64,000 nt of DNA from Lachnospiraceae bacterium OF09-6 (GTDB lineage: Bacteria > Bacillota > Clostridia > Lachnospirales > Lachnospiraceae). Below are positions 17,960 through 26,044 of this stretch, one piece after another (the first letter of the stretch is position 1; every line of letters starts with the position of its first letter). The translations under genes were made by a program, and so were the position numbers. The notes below the pieces were generated by a model that did no database searches, was not told the DNA's origin, and saw nothing but the letters and a program-made list of their open reading frames with translations. The stretch lies in assembly GCA_003435055.1 (NCBI GenBank), contig QUMM01000001.1, positions 124,001-188,000 of the forward strand, read 5' to 3'.

Positions 17960-19003
17960 ATGACAGAAAAAATTTTATCAACCAAAAAGAATGGCATGTT
18001 GGTAATGATTCTTACCATCTTTCTCTATGCTCTTGCTATCGGTGGCTGTATCGGATGTGGCATCGCACTGGCAAAAGGTGCCGTTCCGGTCTTTCCAGTT
18101 GTGGGTCTGGTAATCTGTTGTGCTTGGATGGCACTGGGATGGATCCTGTTTTTAGGTCTTCGTATCTTAAAACCGCAGGAAGCACTGGTACTGACTTTAT
18201 TCGGAAAGTATATTGGCACCCTGAAAGAGCCTGGATTCTACTTTGTGAATCCCTTCTGTGTCAGTGTGAACCCAGCTTCTAAGACAAAGCTCAGTCAGAG
18301 TGGGGATGTAGATACCAGTGCACAGAAAAATCTTTCTCTTTCCACATTACTTCTAAGTGGAAGCAGTTCTTCTGACGCCTCACTGAGTAATAAGAAAATT
18401 TCTCTGAAGGTTATGACTCTGAACAATTCCCGTCAGAAGATCAATGACTGTCTGGGAAATCCGGTGGAAATCGGCATTGCTGTTACTTGGCGGGTGGTAG
18501 ATACTGCAAAGGCCGTTTTCCATGTAGATAACTACAAGGAATATCTGTCGCTTCAATGTGACAGCGCTCTGCGTAATATTGTCCGTCTCTATCCATATGA
18601 CACTGCACCGGATGTAGACACCACCGGTGACGGCATTGCAGACGAAGGAAGCCTGAGAGGCTCCAGCGAGATTGTGGCAGAGCGAATCCGTAATGAAATT
18701 CAGGAAAAGGTCGCCGATGCAGGTCTGGAGATCATCGAAGCCCGTATTACTTATCTGGCTTATGCGCCTGAGATCGCAGCCGTGATGCTTCAGAGACAGC
18801 AGGCTTCTGCTATTATCGATGCCAGAAAAATGATCGTAGACGGTGCCGTGGGCATGGTTGAAATGGCACTGGAACAGTTAAGCGAAAAAGACGTGGTAGA
18901 ACTGGACGAAGAACGTAAGGCAGCCATGGTATCGAATCTTCTGGTCGTTCTCTGCGGAAATCATGACGCCCAGCCGGTAGTCAATTCAGGAAGTCTGTAT
19001 TAA
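17960..19003 (+). CDS. SPFH/band-7 domain membrane protein
   Basis: A 347-residue protein with two membrane segments (about residues 14-40 and 46-70) followed by a band-7/SPFH domain beginning [24 protein letters not shown], as in stomatin/flotillin-like scaffold proteins. The C-terminal half is helical ([29 protein letters not shown]), typical of oligomerising band-7 proteins. The start at 17960 is set by AAGGAGG at nine bases. It is translationally coupled to a small ribbon-helix-helix protein. Its function is unknown; this class often organises membrane microdomains or proteases. Confidence 0.85.
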   Translation: MTEKILSTKKNGMLVMILTIFLYALAIGGCIGCGIALAKGAVPVFPVVGLVICCAWMALGWILFLGLRILKPQEALVLTLFGKYIGTLKEPGFYFVNPFCVSVNPASKTKLSQSGDVDTSAQKNLSLSTLLLSGSSSSDASLSNKKISLKVMTLNNSRQKINDCLGNPVEIGIAVTWRVVDTAKAVFHVDNYKEYLSLQCDSALRNIVRLYPYDTAPDVDTTGDGIADEGSLRGSSEIVAERIRNEIQEKVADAGLEIIEARITYLAYAPEIAAVMLQRQQASAIIDARKMIVDGAVGMVEMALEQLSEKDVVELDEERKAAMVSNLLVVLCGNHDAQPVVNSGSLY

Positions 19004-19212
19004 TGGCTGAAAAAGACAATAAGAAAAAACAGGTTCCCTTACGTCTCTCTGCCAAGTTATATGATGCTATCGCTGCCTGGGCAGAAGATGACTTCCGCTC
19101 CGTCAACGGACAGATCGAGTACTTGCTGACCGAATGTGTCCGACAGCGGAAGAAAAATGGGAAATATGTATCTGAACATCTGGATGAACCACCGGAACTG
19201 GATATCAAATAA
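19003..19212 (+). CDS. Small Arc-type ribbon-helix-helix protein
   Basis: A 69-residue protein whose residues 10-50 ([21 protein letters not shown], then [14 protein letters not shown]) fit the beta-alpha-alpha ribbon-helix-helix fold used by Arc/MetJ-type DNA-binding proteins. The start shares its A with the TAA of the SPFH gene, so the two are made together. No toxin partner is present. Autoregulation through the palindrome in the upstream promoter is possible but is an inference. Confidence 0.75.
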   Translation: MAEKDNKKKQVPLRLSAKLYDAIAAWAEDDFRSVNGQIEYLLTECVRQRKKNGKYVSEHLDEPPELDIK

Positions 19213-19215
19213 TAG

Positions 19216-19256
19216 GCAAAAAAGACTAAACCATCTGTTATGATTTAGTCTTTTGC
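19216..19256. terminator. Bidirectional terminator between the RHH gene and modC
   Basis: Arms AAAAGACTAAA and TTTAGTCTTTT, extended by a GC pair, flank a short loop. A/T runs on both sides allow termination of both convergent transcripts. Confidence 0.85.
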
Positions 19257-20324
19257 TTATTTTAACAACATAATATCTTTCTCTTCGATTCCGATGAATA
19301 TCTCGTCTCCGTCCATCCGTTTCCGATAATCCAGCCATTCTTCCTTGGATACATCCACACGAATCTGTGCACCTTCTTTGGGTGACACAATTAAAATATA
19401 AGAAAATACATCTTCTATGATTCGTTTTATTTTGCAGGAAAATACATTTGACATACTATCCTTTTTATCAGCACTCACAGGATGTATAAAATGACTGCGC
19501 ACGCCAACGCTGGTGGAATCTTCTTTTCCTGTCGTATCACACTTCAGTGTAATCCCCCAGTCCAGCGCCATAACTTCTCCTTTTTCTGCTACGGCTGCAT
19601 CTGAAAAGTTCTTACATCCTGAGAGATACGCTGCTTCTCTTGATATCGGTGTCGCAAACAATTCTTTTACCGGTACCGGTTCACTGGATTTTCCCTGATT
19701 CATTACACATACCCGGTCGCAGATCCGATAGATCTCATCCCGATTGTGCGATACAAAAAGTGTGGTAGAACCGAATTCTTTCAGTACATCTTCCAATTCT
19801 AGTTCCAGTTTCCATCTCAGGAACTCATCCAATGCTGCAAAAGGTTCATCCAGCATGAGCAGCTTCGGTCTGGTCAGAAGGATTCTGGCAAGTGCTGCTC
19901 TCTGCTGCTGTCCGCCTGACAACTGTGACGGCTTGTGACGTTCCAGTCCCTGAAGATAAAACTTATCGATCATCTCTGCAATGCGCTTCTGCTGTTCTTC
20001 CTTTCCCAGCTTCTGTCCCCGAAGTCCTGCCTGAAGATTCTGTACTACATTCATATTCGGAAATAAGGCGTAATTCTGAAACAGCAGCCCCACATGACGC
20101 TCCTGAGGCTTCAGATTGATCTTTTTCTCACTGTCAAAAAAGACGATTCCATCCAGTTCAATGTGTCCTTCATCCGGTGTCACCACACCGGCAATACAAC
20201 GAAGGGTCATACTTTTTCCGCAGCCGGATTCTCCCAGGATTCCCAGCACTTCCTTATCTGCTTCAAATTCCGTATCCAGAATAAAGCTTCCGAAATCTTT
20301 TTTGATCTTTACATAAAGTCCCAT
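19257..20324 (-). CDS. modC: Molybdate ABC transporter ATP-binding protein ModC
   Basis: A 355-residue ATPase with Walker A GESGCGKSM, signature LSGGQQQR, Walker B LLMLDEP and the switch His of FVSHNRDE. Residues after 235 form the regulatory C-terminal region of ModC/CysA-type ATPases. The start at 20324 has GGAG seven bases upstream; the longer frame begins inside modB. It energises ModB for molybdate or tungstate import. Confidence 0.92.
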   Translation of the reverse strand: MGLYVKIKKDFGSFILDTEFEADKEVLGILGESGCGKSMTLRCIAGVVTPDEGHIELDGIVFFDSEKKINLKPQERHVGLLFQNYALFPNMNVVQNLQAGLRGQKLGKEEQQKRIAEMIDKFYLQGLERHKPSQLSGGQQQRAALARILLTRPKLLMLDEPFAALDEFLRWKLELELEDVLKEFGSTTLFVSHNRDEIYRICDRVCVMNQGKSSEPVPVKELFATPISREAAYLSGCKNFSDAAVAEKGEVMALDWGITLKCDTTGKEDSTSVGVRSHFIHPVSADKKDSMSNVFSCKIKRIIEDVFSYILIVSPKEGAQIRVDVSKEEWLDYRKRMDGDEIFIGIEEKDIMLLK

Positions 20325-20335
20325 TTCGTCCGCTC

Positions 20336-21012
20336 CTATCCCGCCGATCTTTTCCCGGCAGTATTTTTCTTTTCCAGCATATTTACCGCCAGAAGCACGA
20401 CTGCTGAGATAGCTATATTTACCATAACCCATTTAAATGCCAGCAAATCGTCATTGGTTCGCCACAACTGATATACCGTAGTAGAAATGGTTGCCGTCTT
20501 TCCCGGTGTATATCCAGCTACCATACTGGTTGCGCCATACTCTCCCAGTGCCCTTGCAAAGGCAAGAACGGTTCCTGCCATAATTCCCTGACGGCATGCG
20601 GCATGCGTACTTTCCAGAAAATATAACTATTGGAAAGTCCCAGTGTCTGTCCTGACCAGGCAAGCGTCTCGTCAAAACTTTCAAAAGCACCACGTGCGGT
20701 ACGATACATCAGTGGAAATGCCACGATGGTGGCAGCAAAAATGCCTGAATACCAGTTCATGACCAGTTTGGTCCCAAAAGTGTTATAGAACCAGATTCCA
20801 AATGGTCTTTTCGAACCCAGCAGCAGCAGGATAAAATATCCTACTACTGTGGGTGGTAATACCATTGGAAGGGTGAGAATCACATCCAGCACACCTTTCA
20901 CTACCGGATGGAGCTTTGCGATATAGTAAGCTGCAAAGATTCCGGAGAAAAATACCAGTACACTGGAAATCACCGCAATACGAAGTGAATTATACAGTGG
21001 AAACCAATCCAT
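20336..21012 (-). pseudogene. modB: Molybdate ABC transporter permease ModB, frameshifted
   Basis: A five-helix permease in two frames: residues 1-147 (MDWFPLYNSLRIAV through WKVRMP) and the C-terminal part (CRQGIMAGTVLAFARALGEYGAT...). One base, most simply a G in ATGCCGGCATGCC, is missing near 20597; restoring it gives an uninterrupted 225-residue protein with the normal coupling motif. As sequenced, the first frame ends in a wrong tail and loses the cytoplasmic loop that docks on ModC, so transport would fail. The gene starts at 21012 behind GGAGG, 25 bases after modA. Confidence 0.85.
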
Positions 21013-21036
21013 CTATTCTTCCCTCCATACTTTTTC

Positions 21037-21914
21037 TTAAGCTTCTGTTTCGGACTCTGTCTCAGATTCTGCTTCAGATACAGCTTCTGTCTCTTCTTCG
21101 TCATCAGCCTTTACCATGGTAAATCCACTGATTCGAATACTTCAGCGCTGGTCTCTGTAGTCAGATAATCCAGGAACGCCTTCGCTTCATCAGCATGTGC
21201 TGCATTTTTTAATACTGCTGCAGGGTAGATAACCTGTTTGCAAAGTGTGCTGTCTGCCTGATCTACGACTGTCAGTCCTGCCGAGTAAGCATCTGTAGCG
21301 TAGATGATACCTGCGTCAACGCTGCCTTCGCTGACCTGTGTGGTAACTTCCTTTACGTTCGATCCATAGGTAATCTTCTTGTCTGCTTCCAGCTGATCCA
21401 GGATACCCAGGTTGGTCAGAATTTCTTCTGAATAAGCACCTACCGGTACGTCTTCGTTACCAAGGCAAAGCAGGTTCAGCTTGTCTGTTCCCAGGTCTTC
21501 GAAAGACTGGATATCTGCCTGATTGTCCTCTGGTACAGCTAGAACTACTTTATTTTCCAGAAGATCCCTTCTGGTTGTGTCATCGATGAAATCAAGCCCA
21601 TCTTCATTAACAGACGGATCTGCTGTGATATCCAGCTGATTCATCTGTTTCTGTGCTGCTGAGATGAACAGGTCACAGTCTGCGCCTTCTTCGATCTGTG
21701 TCTTTAATGTTCCTGAAGAATCAAAAGTAAATACCAGATTGACATTTGGTTCCACCTCTTTATACATTTCCTGAATCTCTGTCAGAGTCTCTGTCATAGA
21801 TGCTGCTGCGAATACAACAACGTCTGTCTGATCTTCAGCGGAAACTCCCATACACATTCCAGAAGCCATTACTCCAGTTAAAAGTAATGCTCCGGCTTTT
21901 TTCCAAGTATTCAT
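21037..21914 (-). pseudogene. modA: Molybdate-binding protein ModA, frameshifted near the C terminus
   Basis: A secreted molybdate-binding protein: signal peptide (MNTWKKAGALLL to GVSA), then VVFAAASMTETL, FDSSGTLKTQI, SEGSVDAGIIYATDA and the usual end VFESVGFT. One G is missing from a GGG near 21126, so the sequenced frame stops as VDLPW at 21111. With the base restored the protein has 292 residues and an added acidic tail (about 25 residues of Glu/Thr/Ser/Ala) ending at 21037. There is no lipobox cysteine at the signal cleavage site. The lost tail is short, so the truncated form might still bind molybdate. Confidence 0.85.
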
Positions 21915-21963
21915 ATTAAATTCCTCCTTCGCGTTATTTTTTCAAAAAACACTCGTTGGCAAA

Positions 21964-22009
21964 AGTATATCCCTGTTGGTTAGTTTTGTCAACATTCTGC
22001 CAAACAGGG
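21964..22009 (-). promoter_or_regulatory. mod promoter with overlapping inverted repeat
   Basis: On the minus strand, TTGACA (21992-21987), a 17-base spacer and TATACT (21969-21964) form a near-consensus promoter 50 bases before modA. The -35 box and spacer are bracketed by CCCTGTTTGG (22009-22000) and CCAACAGGG (21979-21971), an inverted repeat with one extra base. The neighbouring gene encodes a ModE-like winged helix, so this is a candidate molybdate-responsive operator; it does not match the E. coli ModE box. Confidence 0.65.
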
Positions 22010-22030
22010 ATCTGTTTTTATATCAGATAA

Positions 22031-23014
22031 TTACTGATAATCCTGAAAATAAATATCAAAGAAGTTCTGACTGATCCGTTTCATATCTTCCAGCATGGCA
22101 TGATATCGGTTCATGAATTCCCGGCCTTCTTCTGTAATTGTGGAATTCCCGCCATGTCTTCCTCCATTATAGCGGTTCAAAAAAGGGAAACCCATCTGCT
22201 CTTCTGCCCGGTTCAGCAGCTTCCAGCACTTGGAGTAGGACATCCCCATCTTTTTGGCTGCCGCCTGTATAGAGCCTGTCTCATCAATATATTGAAGAAG
22301 ATGAAACAGTCCCGGTCCAAAAAAATCTTCCGTTTTGGATAACACAATTTTTGTTTTCAGGCTTAGGGATCTGGCGTCCCGGAGCTGACGAATATAGTCC
22401 CGCACCTTTTCGATCTGATCTGGATGGATAATGTCATACAGAATGCCGTAGTCATCCGTATCCAGTCTTGCCAGATTCTGTTTGCCATGCGTCACATCCG
22501 TATCATCTGTTAAATGACTGCCGATTCTCACCTGCAGCCTGCCCGGCTGTCCATCATAATACAGACAGGTGTCCTGATCGCATTCCTTCAATCGCTCCAA
22601 CGTCTCTACCTTGAAAGCCGGAAATTCTACAGCAATCAATATTACTTTGTCACAAAGTTCAGCAGCTTCTATGCCGATTTCAGCTGATGCGAGCCAGTCA
22701 TGACAGGCATACTCCGGATCTTCCAGAAATACCACTCCATTGTGACTGATATGATTTTTCAATACCGCAGCCTGATAACCACCTACCACAATGATCGGTG
22801 ATATTCCGGCTTTTCGTAAGGTATTAATCTCTCTCTTGATCACTGTAGTTCCTTCTATCGGAAACATAGGAAGAAAGGTTTCCAGTTCTTCATTTCCGGT
22901 TTTGTCCTGCGCCAGATCCTGAGCTGCCACAATCACTGCCCCCACATTCATGATCTCTGCTGCCCCCTTCTTTGCGTGCATATTTTCGTCATTCCTGTTA
23001 CACCACTCTTTCAT
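22031..23014 (-). CDS. NTP transferase (MocA/MobA-like) fused to a ModE-like winged helix
   Basis: Residues about 20-200 form a nucleotidyltransferase-like fold related to MobA/MocA (VGAVIVAAQD, PIEGTTVIKREINTLRKAG, IIVVGGYQ), although the glycine-rich loop is degenerate (AAQDLAQDK). Residues about 230-327 are a LysR/ModE-type winged helix (LLQYIDETGSIQAAAKKMGMSYSKCWKLLN, GGRHGGNSTIT). The start is uncertain: 23014 has AGGAAGAG upstream, and 23032 overlaps the mobB stop. The protein probably senses molybdate or cofactor state and regulates the mod genes next door. Confidence 0.8.
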   Translation of the reverse strand: MKEWCNRNDENMHAKKGAAEIMNVGAVIVAAQDLAQDKTGNEELETFLPMFPIEGTTVIKREINTLRKAGISPIIVVGGYQAAVLKNHISHNGVVFLEDPEYACHDWLASAEIGIEAAELCDKVILIAVEFPAFKVETLERLKECDQDTCLYYDGQPGRLQVRIGSHLTDDTDVTHGKQNLARLDTDDYGILYDIIHPDQIEKVRDYIRQLRDARSLSLKTKIVLSKTEDFFGPGLFHLLQYIDETGSIQAAAKKMGMSYSKCWKLLNRAEEQMGFPFLNRYNGGRHGGNSTITEEGREFMNRYHAMLEDMKRISQNFFDIYFQDYQ

Positions 23015-23028
23015 TTGTGCTCTTCCTG

Positions 23029-23547
23029 TCATCCTCTCTGCAAACTGATGTATTGACCCATGATATAGTCCGCCAGTTGTTCTGTTTCTTCCAGTCCGAA
23101 AAAGGGAATTCCACAGGTGTTTTTCCACTCCAGCTCCTCTGACGTATAGTCAGTCACAATCCCCAGCAGATTCTTTGGATCACATACCAGTCTTGCGGAA
23201 TTGCCTTTTCGAATCACCTCGATCTTGGGATATTCTGAATATTTAAAGCCTTCCAGCAGAATCAGTTCTGCTTCTGGAAACGTCTTGATCAGTTCTTCCA
23301 CAGACGGTGTCGGTGCGTATTTGATCACCATATACTTTCCGGCAGAAAATACACAGGTTCCATCTACTCCGGCCTGTGCATACTTCCAGCTGTCTGTGCC
23401 GGGCACATCTGGTTCAAAGTCATGCCCGTCATGCTTGATCACCGCCACCCGAAGTCCTCGTTTCTTGAGTTCCGGAAGAAGCTTTGTAATCAATGTCGTC
23501 TTTCCGGAATTTTTGACGCCACTGATTGCAAGAACATATTGTTTCAC
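23029..23547 (-). CDS. mobB: Molybdopterin-guanine dinucleotide biosynthesis protein MobB
   Basis: A 172-residue GTP-binding adaptor for MobA, with P-loop SGVKNSGKTT, VIKHDGHDFEPD and LLEGFKYSEYPKIEV. It overlaps moeA by four bases (ATGA) and is followed at once by the NTP-transferase/ModE fusion, so all three share a transcript. Confidence 0.92.
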   Translation of the reverse strand: MKQYVLAISGVKNSGKTTLITKLLPELKKRGLRVAVIKHDGHDFEPDVPGTDSWKYAQAGVDGTCVFSAGKYMVIKYAPTPSVEELIKTFPEAELILLEGFKYSEYPKIEVIRKGNSARLVCDPKNLLGIVTDYTSEELEWKNTCGIPFFGLEETEQLADYIMGQYISLQRG

Positions 23548-24749
23548 AGCAGAATCACCTCTGTCAGCTCTCCCACTTTCGTTCCTGGCTTTCCTCCCTG
23601 CATCTCAATCAGACAGTTGCAGCCCGCCATAGTGGCCAGCACTCCATTAGAATGTAATCCAGATGGTATGGTTACTGTCTCTCCATCTGTGATCGCACGA
23701 ATATATCTGCGTCCCCGTACTTCTTTTATAAATTCATTCTTCAGGACGCATTTCTTTCTTCTGGTTTTTAAAGCTTCATCCTGCATCATCTTCTGAAGCA
23801 TCGGCCGAATCAGCAAATCTACTGATACTGCTACGCCAAATGGATTGCCAGACAGGCTGAGCACCGGCGTATCCTGGTACATTGAGAACAGGGTTGGCAT
23901 TCCAGGCTTCATCTGAATATGCCAGAAGATCCGCTTTGCACCTGCCAGTTCCAGGGCTTCATGCATGATATCTTTCTTTCCAACCGATACCGCTCCCGTC
24001 GTAATGATCAGATCCACCGATGGAGCAATCATTTGAATAGCCTCTGTCATCGCCTGCGGCCGGTCTTTGATGGAAGCTACTTTCACCAGTTCCACTCCAA
24101 AGTCTTCCATGCGGGCTGCCAGAAGACTTTGATTACAATCATAAATCTTGCCCGGCAATAATGGCTGTCCCGGTGCCATCACTTCATCTCCGGTAGTGAG
24201 AATGGCCACTTTCGCTCTACGGTAGACTTTCACCTCTGTCTTTCCCATGCTGGCCAGAATACCAGCCTCTACAAAACCGATCCTGGTTCCCTTTTTTAAG
24301 AGCACAGTGCCTCTTTTAAAATCTTCACCCTGAAAACAGTAGTTTTTCCACTGTTTTGCCGGATAATAGATTTTCACGACATCTTCTCCATAGTCCGTAT
24401 CTTCCTGGCGGACACAGCAGTCACAGCCTTTCGGAATAGCTGCTCCGGTCATAATCCGCACAGCATGTCCTTTTTCCACTGTAATATCTGAATACTGCCC
24501 CGCATCAATCTCTTCCAGAACTTTCAGTTCGACCGGATGCTCCTGTGTGGCCCCCATAAGATCCTCTGCCTTACAGGCATAGCCATCAATCGGAGACTTA
24601 TCAAATGGCGGGTTATCCAGTTCGGCCGTCATGTCCTCTGCCAGCACTTTTCCTTTTGCCTGAAGAATCGACACCACTTCTGTTTCTTCTATGATTTTTG
24701 AATGAGTGAGCAAAGCTTCTAATGCCTGCTCTACCGTAAGATTATCCAT
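23544..24749 (-). CDS. moeA: Molybdopterin molybdenumtransferase MoeA
   Basis: A 401-residue enzyme that inserts molybdate into adenylylated molybdopterin. Motifs are FDKSPIDGYA, IMTGAAIPKGCDCCVRQEDT, TGDEVMAPG, DLIITTGAVSVGKKD and LSLSGNPFGVAVSV. ATG 24749 has GGGAG at nine bases; the ATG at 24833 overlaps the upstream gene without a site. It forms an operon with the MoeA-like gene upstream and mobB downstream. Confidence 0.94.
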   Translation of the reverse strand: MDNLTVEQALEALLTHSKIIEETEVVSILQAKGKVLAEDMTAELDNPPFDKSPIDGYACKAEDLMGATQEHPVELKVLEEIDAGQYSDITVEKGHAVRIMTGAAIPKGCDCCVRQEDTDYGEDVVKIYYPAKQWKNYCFQGEDFKRGTVLLKKGTRIGFVEAGILASMGKTEVKVYRRAKVAILTTGDEVMAPGQPLLPGKIYDCNQSLLAARMEDFGVELVKVASIKDRPQAMTEAIQMIAPSVDLIITTGAVSVGKKDIMHEALELAGAKRIFWHIQMKPGMPTLFSMYQDTPVLSLSGNPFGVAVSVDLLIRPMLQKMMQDEALKTRRKKCVLKNEFIKEVRGRRYIRAITDGETVTIPSGLHSNGVLATMAGCNCLIEMQGGKPGTKVGELTEVILL

Positions 24750-24793
24750 GTCATTTTCTCCCTTGTCCTTATCGTAAACTTTCCGACTGCATA

Positions 24794-25819
24794 CTATACC
24801 CCTTTTCCGAAACTGCAATTCGGATAATGACATTCCTTACATCCCAGACAAAATCCTCCATTTCCCATATGGGCCAGATCTTTTTTTGTCACTTCAATGC
24901 CTGCGATAATTCGTGGCAGTACCAGATCAAAAACAGTAGCCTTTGCATACATAACACATCCCGGCAGTCCCATGACCGGTGTACCATCTTCCAGATAAGA
25001 CAACAGGAACATGGCTCCCGGAAGTACCGGAGCTCCATAAGATACAATTCTTGCCCCGGTATTCTTAATAGCTCCCGGAGTCTTATCATCTGGATCTACA
25101 CTCATCCCACCGGTGCAGACGATCATGTCAGCCCCTTCTTCTTTTAACTTGAGGATCGCTTTTGTGATCTTTTCCATGTCATCATCGCAAAGAATGTGTC
25201 CTTGAATCTCTGCACCGTAAGATTCCAGTTTTTCAATGACAACCGGTGTGAAAGTATCTTTGATTCTTCCGTAAAATACTTCATTTCCAGTGGTTACAAT
25301 ACCAACTTTCCGTTTCTTATAAGGAGTCAGGGAAACCAGTGGTGTATCTCCCGCTGTCTTTTTCACCAGCTCCATTTTCTCTTTGGCAATCACCAGCGGA
25401 ATTACACGGGTTCCTAAAAGACGGTCACCTTTTTTCACCGGGAAATTCGTATGTCTGGTGGCAATCATGATCTCATCAATCTCATTAATCGCATCCAGCC
25501 TTGGCACATCCACCCGAAACACTCCGTCACAATCCGCGATCAGTTCGATCTTCCCCTCTTTTACTGCTGTCGGATGCATATTCTCATTCATACAGACATC
25601 ACAGAGAATCTGCGCCGCTTCATTCTCATGCAGGGTATTCTCATCCTTCTCCCATACATATAGATGATCCTTTCCCAGAGATAACAGCACAGGAATATCT
25701 TCTTCCTGCACAATATGTCCTTTTCGGAATGCAGTATCCTTCACCACATCCTTTACGATCCTGGTAATATCATGGCAAAGAACATGACCTGCTGCATCCG
25801 TTGTCTTAATACATTTCAT
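24794..25819 (-). CDS. MoeA/MogA-like molybdopterin-binding protein with a C-terminal cysteine cluster
   Basis: A 341-residue homologue of the molybdopterin-binding domain (IVTTGNEVFYGRIKD, MIVCTGGMSVDPDD, GAPVLPGAMFLL, VMGLPGCVMYAK), with a distinct N-terminal domain (HVLCHDITRIVKDV..., then a Cys-containing ILCDVCMNE). It ends in GFCLGCKECHYPNCSFGKGV, four cysteines spaced like a metal or iron-sulfur site. This family accompanies MoeA in many anaerobes; its exact step is not established to my knowledge. The start at 25819 follows AAGGAG. It is first in the moeA-mobB operon. Confidence 0.85.
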   Translation of the reverse strand: MKCIKTTDAAGHVLCHDITRIVKDVVKDTAFRKGHIVQEEDIPVLLSLGKDHLYVWEKDENTLHENEAAQILCDVCMNENMHPTAVKEGKIELIADCDGVFRVDVPRLDAINEIDEIMIATRHTNFPVKKGDRLLGTRVIPLVIAKEKMELVKKTAGDTPLVSLTPYKKRKVGIVTTGNEVFYGRIKDTFTPVVIEKLESYGAEIQGHILCDDDMEKITKAILKLKEEGADMIVCTGGMSVDPDDKTPGAIKNTGARIVSYGAPVLPGAMFLLSYLEDGTPVMGLPGCVMYAKATVFDLVLPRIIAGIEVTKKDLAHMGNGGFCLGCKECHYPNCSFGKGV

Positions 25820-25922
25820 TTTCGATCTCCTTCTACCGTTCCGCTGCAAAAAGCAAATCTTTCACCACTTCCACAGCCTTTTTGAACAGTTATCCAAGTT
25901 TCCGCATAATTTGCATGCGTTC

Positions 25923-25951
25923 ATTGTAACATATTGACAAAAAAAACACAA
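25923..25951 (-). promoter_or_regulatory. Probable promoter of the moeA operon
   Basis: TTGTGT (25951-25946), a 17-base spacer and TACAAT (25928-25923) on the minus strand, about 100 bases before the start at 25819 and just after the terminator of the upstream formate dehydrogenase gene. Confidence 0.5.
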
Positions 25952-25966
25952 CCGGGAGCAAAACAA

Positions 25967-26005
25967 ATAGCCGTCCTGTACTTCATAAAAGCCCAGAACG
26001 GCTAT
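25967..26005 (-). terminator. Terminator after the Cys-type formate dehydrogenase
   Basis: ATAGCCGT..CTG and CAG.ACGGCTAT pair through eleven positions with one mismatch, followed on the minus strand by TTTGTTTTG. It ends the selenium/formate dehydrogenase transcript. Confidence 0.75.
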
Positions 26006-26044
26006 CTCTTTGATAACTAAGTATTAATTTCGCCAGAACTTGTT

